A stretch of 64,000 nucleotides of DNA from the NCBI GenBank assembly GCA_963666875.2, contig CAXXPU010000018.1, positions 62,001 through 126,000 of the forward strand. The letters are read 5' to 3'. Below, piece by piece: positions 42,854-51,300 of this stretch. Below the pieces are notes generated by a model, which was given only the letters and a program-made list of their open reading frames with translations, had not been told where the DNA came from and ran no database searches. The stretch comes from G963662655 sp963666875 (lineage in GTDB: Bacteria; Cloacimonadota; Cloacimonadia; Cloacimonadales; JAIOQZ01). Position 1 is the first letter of the stretch. Each line of letters begins with the position of its first letter. The position numbers and the translations under genes are program-made.

Positions 42854-43502
42854 CGACACATTCATCTTCCTCTCGTCGTCTCCCGGAAGCATGACGGACG
42901 CACCCTGGGCGAAGGCGGGAGAAGTCGCCCAGTGGGATGCATATATCGCCAACGAAAGTACCAATAACTACTGCACATGGACCGGCCAGGACGCCTTGAC
43001 CTCCATCGCGGTGGGAAGCTATCTGGAAGGTACCATCAACGTATCCGGCGAGTGGGAAGGCGCCACGCAGCTTTTCGCGGCGCTCGGTCTATACCACACC
43101 AACGACGACGGCGAGCTTGTTCATCAGGCGCCGGCCGGTAACGGCGACGGCAACCTCGATGCCGACGAGTATCAGCTCTTCGACCTCGACATCACCTCGA
43201 CCGACTCGCCGAATGTCCAGCCCTCCGCCATCGTTCTGCACCAGAACACGCCCAATCCTTTCAATCCAGATACCGCGATCCGATTCTCGCTTCCCGAGGA
43301 TGGAATGACCCGGCTGGATGTCTTCAATATCCGCGGTCAGAAGGTTCGAACACTGGTCAATCGCTACATGAATTGCGGTACACATACAGTCACCTGGGAT
43401 GGACAGGATTATTCCGGAACCGGCGTTGCCAGCGGGATTTACCTCTATCGGCTTCAATCCGCCAAGCAGACACAAATCCGTAAAATGATGCTGATGCAGT
43501 AA
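42840..43502 (+). pseudogene. 3' part of the GH57 gene: C-terminal domain and sorting signal, in shifted frame
   Basis: The reading frame continues after a +1 shift near 42830-42840: TGNDTFIFLSSSPGSMTDAP, then WDGQDYSGTGVASGIYLYRL at the end. The last 85 residues are a FlgD-like/type IX sorting domain (NTPNPFNPDTAIRFSLP). No start codon or ribosome site opens this part, so it is the tail of the upstream gene and not a separate gene. It could be a real mutation, a sequencing or assembly error, or programmed frameshifting; there is no obvious slippery run at the junction. Confidence 0.8.
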
Positions 43503-43625
43503 GCGTCGAACTGGATCGCATGGGTTTACCGATCGAGTGTCCGATCATGGTGAAAATATGTTGAGATTCCTTAATGCAAAATTATCTGCTTGACAAGATC
43601 GAGAAGCGTGACCTCACATTGCATT

Positions 43626-44123
43626 ATGACTAATTCTGAAATGAAAACGGCTCAGCGGCCAAGCTGGCAACAGTATTTTATCGAGATGGCATATCTGGTG
43701 TCGAAGCGATCGACCTGCATGCGACGAGCAGTCGGTGCGGTTGTCGTTCGAGACAATCAGATTCTTTCGACCGGTTACAATGGCGCGCCCAAATTGGTGC
43801 GGCATTGTTCGGTTACGGGATGTCTTCGGCAGAACAGGAATATTCCTTCTGGAGAGCGGCACGAATTATGTCGGGGTGTGCATGCAGAGCAGAATGCGAT
43901 CATTCAGGCTGCCGTCAATGGAACGTCGATTAAGGGAGCAACGCTCTACTGCACCACGCAGCCATGTATCATCTGCACCAAGATGATTATCAACGCGGAG
44001 ATCAACACGGTCTATATTGCGGAACGATATCCGGATATCATGGCACAGGAGATGCTTCTGGAAGCAGGAGTCTCCTTAATCGTGGTGAACAGGGATAGTG
44101 GAGAGCTGGAAAAAGTGCTGTAA
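43626..44123 (+). CDS. dCMP deaminase (ComEB-like)
   Basis: About 165 residues. CRGVHAEQNAI gives the zinc-binding His and catalytic Glu; TTQPCIICTKM gives the two zinc-binding Cys. VGAVVVRDNQILSTGYNGAP and the Cys-containing insert (HCSVTGCLRQ) are typical of deoxycytidylate deaminases. The enzyme converts dCMP to dUMP for thymidylate synthesis. No strong ribosome site is visible, so the start could be 43626 or the ATG at 43641. The next gene begins 13 bp downstream. Confidence 0.9.
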   Translation: MTNSEMKTAQRPSWQQYFIEMAYLVSKRSTCMRRAVGAVVVRDNQILSTGYNGAPKLVRHCSVTGCLRQNRNIPSGERHELCRGVHAEQNAIIQAAVNGTSIKGATLYCTTQPCIICTKMIINAEINTVYIAERYPDIMAQEMLLEAGVSLIVVNRDSGELEKVL

Positions 44124-44136
44124 AAGGGAGTGAAGA

Positions 44137-44550
44137 ATGGGATTTCAAGAGATTTTGCTTATTTCCCTGAGCGTGATTCTGGTCGGAATCGCAATGTCTG
44201 TCGGCATGACCATCTTTCGTGCGAATATCCTCGATAACAACAAAGACGCAATCATCAACGACCTTTCCAACCTATCCGCCCGGTGCTACATCTACAAGGT
44301 GAAGCCCAAGGAAATCGATGGAGGCGGAGGCAGCTATTCCGGATTGGAATCTACAGACCTGGGGACTTTCGACGCGCTTGACAACTCGAACGCCACCTAC
44401 GAAGTTACCGAAGTCGATGATGATCAGGTAATCCTTACCGCAACCGGAAAGCAGGGAAAAAGTCCCTGGATTATCACCTGCACGATTGATGATTCGGGTT
44501 TCAATTCCTTCGAGATCGAGCAGGCGGCTACGTTCAAGCTCGCGCGCTAA
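44137..44550 (+). CDS. Small pilin-like membrane-anchored protein
   Basis: 137 residues. The N-terminus MGFQEILLISLSVILVGIAM is one long hydrophobic helix preceded by Gly and Phe, like the G|F cleavage site and spine of type IV pilin-like proteins. The Glu is at position +3 rather than the usual +5, so processing by prepilin peptidase is uncertain. The rest is a small, acidic, Gly-containing beta-rich domain (GGGGSYSGLESTDLG, QVILTATGKQG) with a single Cys pair. GGGAGTGAAG lies upstream. A pilus-like gene set lies about 10 kb away (54713-57730). Function unknown. Confidence 0.55.
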   Translation: MGFQEILLISLSVILVGIAMSVGMTIFRANILDNNKDAIINDLSNLSARCYIYKVKPKEIDGGGGSYSGLESTDLGTFDALDNSNATYEVTEVDDDQVILTATGKQGKSPWIITCTIDDSGFNSFEIEQAATFKLAR

Positions 44551-44996
44551 CTTTCAACGTTCCTTTCCAGAATAATGGTCACCGGACCATCATTGACAAG
44601 CTTTACCTGCATCATGGCGCCAAACACACCCGTCTCTACCTTCACACCCATTTCACGAACCTGCTTAACGTATTCCTCGTATAATCGCTCCGCTTTATCC
44701 GGTGCAGCAGCATCGATGAAATCCGGACGCCGTCCCTTCCTGCATCGGGCATAGAGCGTGAACTGCGACACAACCAGAATCTCGCCGTCGATGTCCGTCA
44801 AGCCGCGGTTCATCTTGCCTTCGTCGTCCTCGAAGATGCGCATCTCGACCGTCTTCTTCGCCAACCACGGAACCACACTCGCGTCGTCGTCGTGCGTCAC
44901 GCCCAGCAGGATCAACAATCCCTTTCCGATCTTTCCGACGATCCTTCCATCCACCTCCACGCTTGCGCTCGATACGCGCTGCAATACGAGTTTCAT
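44547..44996 (-). CDS. dtd: D-aminoacyl-tRNA deacylase
   Basis: 149 residues, the usual Dtd length. VVSQFTLYARCRKGRRPDF contains the SQFTL motif, and KLVNDGPVTIILE the GP-cisPro motif that reads the chirality of the amino acid. Dtd removes D-amino acids and glycine from mischarged tRNAs. The stop overlaps the end of the convergent pilin-like gene by 4 nt. The IS1182 copy lies 34 bp beyond its start codon, so the promoter region has probably been altered by the insertion. Confidence 0.95.
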   Translation of the reverse strand: MKLVLQRVSSASVEVDGRIVGKIGKGLLILLGVTHDDDASVVPWLAKKTVEMRIFEDDEGKMNRGLTDIDGEILVVSQFTLYARCRKGRRPDFIDAAAPDKAERLYEEYVKQVREMGVKVETGVFGAMMQVKLVNDGPVTIILERNVES

Positions 44997-45030
44997 CGTT
45001 TATCCTCCGGTCGATTAGTAATGAAACGCT

Positions 45031-46731
45031 GCTCGGACAGACTGTGTGATAATTGGATTTCTGGTTTGGGGCTATCTCTGAGATGGCGAATTTCTGAGAG
45101 ACTTTTGCCGAGACTCTCTTTTTCTACCGCGAAAATGCCTCTGATTTGGCATATAGCGTTGCCTTCCAACAAAAATTGACCAGAAATAAGCATATAAAAG
45201 CACATATTGTTCTTACGTGCTTGAAATGGTCTCGAATGGCCGCCTTGAGCCTGTCAAAGCCAAGGACATTGAAAGCTCTCATCATATTGTACGCAAGAGC
45301 AATCAATGAAAATTCTCCATTGACCGACCTTAGCCCCCGGGTGAGGAAATCGCCTAGTCGCATATGCCGTTTAATCGTGCCAAACGGATGCTCGACAATC
45401 ATTTGACGAAGCTTTAGTTTCTCTTTATTCTCTTGATTGACTGTGCGTTGACGCTGGATTGCCTTTTCAAAGGTGTTTCGGTGAATGATCTTATACTTCG
45501 ATCCGGGTGGAACACATTGCGTAAAACATGGACAGTCTTTACAAATGTTGCGACTGCAATAGGTTATCTGCCTACCATCTTTCTTGAAGGATGATTTCGG
45601 TAGTTTCTTTCCTGCCGGGCAAAGATAACAATCTTCTTCCGGGATATACGTGAAGTTTGCAGGGCAAAATGGATCATCTTCTCGCGGTGGTTTTTTCCCC
45701 GGTACTGGAACATACGTATCTACATTCTTTTCGTGACACTTATCTATCTCTTCTCCAGATGAATATCCCTCGTCCGCCACCACCGAAAGTTCCGAAGGTG
45801 CATGGGTCTCGAGAACTTTCTCAACCATTCTCGACAATTGCTTTCTGTCGTTGCCATCGTTGGTCACATCACATTCGGCGATCAAACTATTTTTTGAATC
45901 CACAACGAGTTGCACATTGTAACTCATGTCGATTTTGCTTTGGGGTTTGGTCATCATTTTGCTGTCGGGATCGGTGAGAGATACTTGCGTTTCACCCGTA
46001 GCTTCCAGAACTTCCTGCATCTCTCTGTATTCCCGTTGTTTACTTCGCAAATCCGCAATCGCCTGCTGCAAATCCGATATCTTCGATAGCTCCTGTTTGT
46101 CCAATCTCGATATCTCGTCCAGATATTCATCAATCTTGCGATCAAGCTTCACCATCAGTTTTCGTAACTTGTTTCGACTGTAATTCTTACTGTTATGGTT
46201 GACCGCCGAAAAGAAACTTCCATCGATCGCGGCAAGTTTGAAATCGATAAGATCAGCTCGTCGGCATATGTAGGTGAATTCGCGGAATACATTTTTGAGA
46301 TTGTCGCGATTATCTTTCCGAAAATCCGCAATGGTCTTGAAATCAGGGCTCAGATTGCCGAGTAACCAGCGAACTTCGATATTGCGTTTGCACTCTCGTT
46401 CAAGCTTTCTACTCGAATTGATCCGATTCAAATACCCATAAATGTATAGCTTCAGTAAATCGCCTGGATTGTAAGGCTTACGACCCTTATCCTTAGGCTT
46501 CGTATTCGTGAAACCATGCCTCTCAAGATCAAGCTCATCTACGAAAAGGTCGATGATTCGAACCATGTTGTCGGATTCGATCAGATCGTCGAGACAACAA
46601 AACTCCGCCGTTATCTGATAACGGTCGTCACCTGTGATGTAGCGCATTATTCCCTCACTCGGGGGCGATCTAAATCTATGCGTTTACTTAGTCAAGATCG
46701 ATATGCATATTTTCACACAGTCTGGGAGATC
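45031..46731 (-). mobile_element. IS1182-family insertion sequence, copy 1
   Basis: This 1701-bp segment appears identical to 58411-60111 in inverted orientation over the stretches I compared. Its ends carry the inverted repeat CAGACTGTGTGA(T/A)AAT. The sequence just outside the transposase-start end (GTAGCCGCCGATC) is also similar, but not identical, at both insertions, which suggests insertion next to the same dispersed repeat. No clear target duplication was seen. Confidence 0.9.
45124..46647 (-). CDS. IS1182-family transposase (copy 1)
   Basis: 507 residues, intact, and identical to the product at 58495-60018. The DDE catalytic residues can be read as AIDGSFFSA (Asp), VVADEGYSS (Asp) and IVEHPFGTIKR (Glu). 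The N-terminal DUF772-like region contains GRKPYNPGDLLKLYIYGYLN. A Cys-rich insert (CYLCPAGK, CSRNICKDCPCFTQC) precedes the last Glu, as in many IS1182 transposases. GAGG lies upstream of the ATG. Two perfectly preserved copies indicate recent activity. Confidence 0.95.
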   Translation of the reverse strand: MRYITGDDRYQITAEFCCLDDLIESDNMVRIIDLFVDELDLERHGFTNTKPKDKGRKPYNPGDLLKLYIYGYLNRINSSRKLERECKRNIEVRWLLGNLSPDFKTIADFRKDNRDNLKNVFREFTYICRRADLIDFKLAAIDGSFFSAVNHNSKNYSRNKLRKLMVKLDRKIDEYLDEISRLDKQELSKISDLQQAIADLRSKQREYREMQEVLEATGETQVSLTDPDSKMMTKPQSKIDMSYNVQLVVDSKNSLIAECDVTNDGNDRKQLSRMVEKVLETHAPSELSVVADEGYSSGEEIDKCHEKNVDTYVPVPGKKPPREDDPFCPANFTYIPEEDCYLCPAGKKLPKSSFKKDGRQITYCSRNICKDCPCFTQCVPPGSKYKIIHRNTFEKAIQRQRTVNQENKEKLKLRQMIVEHPFGTIKRHMRLGDFLTRGLRSVNGEFSLIALAYNMMRAFNVLGFDRLKAAIRDHFKHVRTICAFICLFLVNFCWKATLYAKSEAFSR

Positions 46732-46801
46732 GGCGGCTACGGAGATTGTAGCGCTCGACCTCCTGTGTGTTTGCTTGCAAACACGAATCCCAAGTGAAAC
46801 G
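46718..46801. repeat. IS flank and repeat family B composite unit
   Basis: Outside the IS end, GTAGCGCTCGACCTC (46748) is followed by a private hairpin GTGTTTG-CTTG-CAAACAC and then GAATCCCAAGTGAAACG. The layout matches 27115-27175, where the hairpin sequence differs. The segment ACACAGTCTGGGAGATCGG at 46716-46734 recurs as a near-direct repeat at 48225-48243. Confidence 0.7.
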
Positions 46802-46821
46802 ATAGCGAGCTTCCCTCATTT

Positions 46822-46845
46822 GGGCAGGCACGGGGACCTGCCCCT
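46822..46845. repeat. Palindromic repeat family E, copy 1
   Basis: GGGCAGG, 8-nt loop, CCTGCCC plus CT; 24 bp identical to 60130-60153. It lies immediately upstream of the IS110 element's non-coding leader and is a candidate insertion target. Confidence 0.8.
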
Positions 46846-46849
46846 TATA

Positions 46850-47060
46850 TATTGTCATTTAGAATACCTTGATGGGAAATTCAGCGTTCATATTCTGAGG
46901 TAAAAGTATTGCCCCGATGCGCATCAGGGCAATACATCGGTCTTGAGATCGTCCTGCCCCGAGGGATTAACATCCCGTTTTGTAGAAAGATCCGGACCGA
47001 TTATCCATAGAAACCCGAACAGTTTCCTGAGCTTCGAGCTCGAATAAATAAGGAAGGAGT
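46850..47060 (+). ncRNA. Candidate IS110 bridge RNA region (structured leader)
   Basis: The non-coding DNA upstream of an IS110-group transposase is where bridge RNAs are encoded in characterised members. Here it can form several hairpins. AGAATA pairs with TATTCT (46861/46891). A 30-nt hairpin GTATTGCCC...GGGCAATAC (46906-46935) has an inner GATG/CATC stem. GGGAT-TAAC-ATCCC lies at 46963-46976, and GAGCT-TCG-AGCTC at 47029-47041. CCTGCCCC (46953-46960) repeats eight bases of the flanking family E palindrome, as a target guide could. Boundaries and function are inferred. Confidence 0.4.
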
Positions 47061-47064
47061 ACAC

Positions 47065-48069
47065 ATGGAAAAGAATAACATGCGCACATTTACCTATATC
47101 GGCATCGATGTCTCGAAAGCCCATCTGGATTTCTATATACCTACAAGCGGTAAAACTTTGCAAGTGAAAAATGACAAAATCGGTTACCGAAAGCTTCAGA
47201 AGGAACTTGGCGATCTTGATGATGCATTACTGGTCATGGAAGCGACCGGTGGTTACGAGCAAGGAGTTTTTCGATATTTCGTTAAGCTTGATATTCCCTG
47301 CAATATCGTGAATCCGAAGCATTCCAAGGATTTTTCCAGGTCGATGGGCACCTACGAAAAGACCGATCGTATCGATGCGAAAGTGCTTTCAGCTTTTGGG
47401 GAATTTCGCAAGCTTCAGCCGATGGAATTTCCAGATGAAGATCGTCAGAAACTTCGTGATTTGGTTCGCAGGCGGTTACAAATCGTTGCTAACATCAGTA
47501 AGGAGCGTAACCACCTTGAGAAAGCATCGGGAGTCGTGAAGAAGGATATCCGGCAGCATATCGAATTCCTGGAAAAGCGGCTTGAGAAGCTGGATAAGTC
47601 GATTGACGATGTGATATCTTCATCTCAGGAATTGTCGGAAAAAGCCGAGATATTGGGCAGCGTCAGTGGGATCGGATCGCAGTCGATATCGATCATTCTT
47701 TCCGAACTACCCGAATTGGGTAATCTGTCTCACCGAAAGATATCGAAGATCGTGGGTGTTGCCCCCTTAGCGTATGACAGTGGCAAGCTCAAAGGAAAAC
47801 GTTCAATCTATGGAGGACGAAAGAATATCCGGAATGTGCTTTATATGGCTGCCTTGTCAGCGTCCCGGCATAATCCGAGAATCAGGTCGTTTTACAGGAG
47901 ACTCATCGAAAACGGTAAATCGCATAAGGTTGCACTGGTGGCGTGCGTTCATAAACTCTTGATCATCATCAACGCCATGATTTATACCGGATCAAAATGG
48001 GATTGCGACACGGCAGACACTGTGTTGGAGAAACATGAGAAAATGGCAATGATAAGCTCTGTCTATTAA
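47065..48069 (+). CDS. IS110-family transposase (DEDD recombinase)
   Basis: 334 residues, intact. The N-terminal RuvC-like DEDD domain shows YIGIDVSKAHLDF (Asp), VMEATGGYE (Glu) and KTDRIDAKVL (Asp, Asp). A coiled coil (about residues 145-200) follows, then the Transposase_20 region with ISKIVGVAPLAYDSGKLKG and YGGRKNIRNVLYMAALSASR, which holds the catalytic Ser. IS110 enzymes insert without terminal inverted repeats or target duplication, guided by an RNA from the element's own non-coding end. AAGGAG lies 5 nt before the ATG. No second copy is in the window. Confidence 0.93.
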   Translation: MEKNNMRTFTYIGIDVSKAHLDFYIPTSGKTLQVKNDKIGYRKLQKELGDLDDALLVMEATGGYEQGVFRYFVKLDIPCNIVNPKHSKDFSRSMGTYEKTDRIDAKVLSAFGEFRKLQPMEFPDEDRQKLRDLVRRRLQIVANISKERNHLEKASGVVKKDIRQHIEFLEKRLEKLDKSIDDVISSSQELSEKAEILGSVSGIGSQSISIILSELPELGNLSHRKISKIVGVAPLAYDSGKLKGKRSIYGGRKNIRNVLYMAALSASRHNPRIRSFYRRLIENGKSHKVALVACVHKLLIIINAMIYTGSKWDCDTADTVLEKHEKMAMISSVY

Positions 48070-48085
48070 GTGGGATCGGAAGTGT

Positions 48086-48138
48086 TGGTGCCTCGGAGAT
48101 CGATCGAAGCGGAGCGAAGGGAGATCTCCGAGGCACCA
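48086..48138. repeat. Long hairpin downstream of the IS110 transposase
   Basis: TGGTGCCTCGGAGATC (48086-48101) and its perfect reverse complement (48123-48138) enclose a 21-nt loop containing AAGCGGAGCGAAGG. The loop is close to the inverted core of family C (GAGCGGAGTCGAAGG). It may be a further family C member with its own 16-bp arms, or the transposase terminator. Confidence 0.75.
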
Positions 48139-48220
48139 GAAAAAGTCTTTGACGAGAAACACAGTTTCTACAAAAGGAAAACATCTGGCATCGAACGATT
48201 GTAAATGGCGTTTGTCATTA

Positions 48221-48250
48221 TCACACAGTTTGGGAGATCGGTGGCTACAG
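48221..48250. repeat. Solo IS1182-end-like repeat
   Basis: ATTATCACACAGTTTGGGAG followed by ATCGGTGGCTAC combines the right-end terminal repeat with the left flank seen beside both IS1182 copies (46714-46741 and 58395-58430). It has no transposase of its own. With the copy at 46716 it forms near-direct repeats around the IS110 segment. Confidence 0.6.
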
Positions 48251-48300
48251 AATCCAAAGCATGGTCATTGCCCACTCGGTTTCAACAGAGCCTTCAGGGA

Positions 48301-51300
48301 TCAGGTGATATCGTCCAGGATACCGCGCACGATGAATGCCATTTCTTTCATGATCAGCGGTTTCATAACGTATTCACGGATGCCCATTTGGAGCGCGCGT
48401 TCTTTGGATATCGTTTCACTGTACCCGGTACAGAGGATAATGGGCAGGTCGGGATTGTCGTGCAGGATAGCTGTGGCGAGTTGAGCACCGGTCATTTTGG
48501 GCATGGTCTGATCGGTGATCACAAGATTGATTCGGTCTTTATTCTGGTTGTAGTATTTGAGGGCTTCACGCGGTTCCTTGAATGTATGGATATTATACCC
48601 GAGCCGCTCGAACGCCTGTTGCGCGAAGTCGATGAGCATATCCTCGTCATCGACGAAGAGAATAGTTTCGGTGCCGTGCGGGAGCGGTTCGTTGACGGGC
48701 TCCAGGGGGGCGGATTGCTGATCGATCAGCGGCAGATAGACCACGAATTCTGTTCCGATACCCTCTTCGCTGGTGACCACGATGTCTCCGTCGATGTTTC
48801 GGACGATGCCGTGTACGATGGCCAGCCCAAGTCCGGTACCGCCTTCGTGTTTCTTGGTGGTGAAATACGGCTCGAACACGCGTTCGAGGATGTCCTGCGG
48901 GATTCCGCTACCCGTATCGCCTACGGAAAGGCGCACGTATTTTCCCGGTTTAAGTTCGTGTCTGGCGAAGAAAGGTTCGGTGAATTCCTGCTCGGTGACA
49001 TGCACGTCCAGAATACCGCCTTGTTCTCTCATCGCCTGTGAGGCGTTCGTGCAGAGGTTCATCACGATCTGATGGATCTGAGTCGGATCCGCCATCACGA
49101 TGGGTGAATTCGCAGCCAGCGTACGTTTGATTTCGATCGTGCTGGGTGTCGAGGAGCGCAGAAGGCGCAACACCTCTTTCACGATGTGCAGCACGTTGAC
49201 AGGCTTTTTCTCCTGCTCTTTCTGCCTGCTGAAGGCGAGAATCTGCGCGACGAGCTCCTTGGCGCGTGTGGCTGCGGACATCACTTCCAGCATGTTCTTG
49301 TGTATCCTCGAATGCTCTTCGGCGTCTTCGACCACCAGTTCGGTGTACCCGAGAATCGCCCCTAAAATGTTGTTGAAGTCATGCGCGATACCACCGGCAA
49401 GCGTTCCGATCGCCTCCATCTTCTGCGACTGCCGTAATTGCTTTTCGATACGGACACGATCGGTGACATCCTTCAGGACGATGATGAACTGGCTGATCAT
49501 GCCGTTGTTATCCCGTATGGGCGAGAAGGTCGCTTCTGCATTGTATTGGGTACCGTTCTTGCGTCGATTGCTCAACTGACCCCGCCATGTCCGGCTGTCG
49601 CGAAGCGTGTCCCACAACATATCGTAATCTGGATTTTCTTCGTCGTCACCCTTGAGAAGATCGGCGTTTCTGCCGATCACCTCGTAGCGCATGTAACCGT
49701 TGAGCTTCTCGAAGGCGGGATTCACGTACTGGATTGTACCGAACGTATCGGTGATGAAGATCGCTTCCGAGGTCTGATCGATTGCCTTTTCGAGCCGGAT
49801 TCGCTCTTCCTCCGCGCGTTTTCGCTCCGTGATATCGATGAGTGTGCCGAAGGCGGCGATCTGGCCGCGGTAGTTGATCACCGAGCCGAATGTCTGTATG
49901 TGGATGATCTCGCCGCTCTTTTTAACACCACGGAATTCATACACCACCGTATCGGTGTCGCCGTGCATGCGCTTGAGGATGTTCTGCCGGACGTGATCCA
50001 TGTCTTCTTTGTAGATGATCATGTGAATGGGCATGTCGAGCATCTCCTCTTCCGTGTAGCCGAAGAGTTCCGTCATGCGTGGATTGACATATTTAAACAC
50101 GCCATCCTGTGAGATATTGATGCCGGCGATCGATTTCTCGGAGAGGATACGGAATTTTTCTTCGCTCTGGATCAACGCCTGTTCGGCTTTTCGCCATTCG
50201 CTCATATCTTCGGCAATTCCGAGCGCTCCGACCTGATTTCCTTCGGGGTCGAAAATCGGGCTGAAGAAAACCCGTATCGGTATGCGGTGACGGGCAAGAA
50301 TGGTCTGGTAGTCTCCTTCGTAGTATCCGGCCTTGCCGTTGAGCGATGCCCGAATCGTGTCCATGATCGATTCATCCTGCGAGATGGTCAGCATATTTTG
50401 TCCAACCAGCTTGTCCTTTCCGATGTCAAAGAGTTCGGTGATTTTCTCGTTGACTTCGACAATGACGCCCTTGGTGTTGTAGTGCATGATTCCAAGCGGG
50501 CTGTTGTCGAAGATCATGCGATAGCGTTCTTCATTTTCCGATAGCTTCTTCTGGTACTGGCGGATTTCCGTGACATCCAGGAAGATCGCGATCCCGGCAG
50601 TGATCTCGCCGGCTTCGTTACGGATCGGGGTTGCGTTGATCATGATGCAATGGTCGTGATTATGGATATCTCTGATGATCATCGTCTGGTTGTGAGTCGT
50701 GATTCCTTTCTGTGCCGCCATGCTCAGCGGCATATCGTCAGGCTTGCAGGGAGTCCCGTCTTCATGATAAATTTGCCACTTCATGAAATGTTCGTCCAGC
50801 TGGATACCTCTCAGTTCATCCTGGTTCATGCCGCGGATTTTTGCTGCGGTGCTATTCACCGTTGTTATCAGAACATCTGGTGCCCGGGCAATAATGATCC
50901 CTGCCGGAGATTGCTCGATCGCGGTCTCCATCAAGATATGTGTATTGTATAGCTCCGTCTGTGAAGTCTTCTGGGCATTGATGTTGATGATCATACCGTG
51001 AACTTGCAGAACGTTGCCGTGACGATCGATGTCGGTAACCTTGCTGATGATCCGGAACCACTGATAACCCCTTTTGGGAACACGCAGCATTACCTCGATA
51101 TCGAAACTGTCGATTCTGCGGTGCTCCATGCGAGTGTAGTGTTGAATCACGGTGTCGTAGCTGTCCGGATGCAGGATGGTTTTCCAGCGCTCCTTCTTCA
51201 GCATCTTCGTTCCCGGGCTGAGTATCAATCTCCTTGTATTCGGATCATCGAAAACGAGGGCGTCTTCGCTTCTGAGCCATCGCCACAGACTGATCTGGGA

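Noticed and set aside
43590..43625. Longer start (TTG) for the dCMP deaminase
   Set aside because: The TTG belongs to a TTGACA hexamer and lacks a ribosome site; the added residues match nothing in the family.
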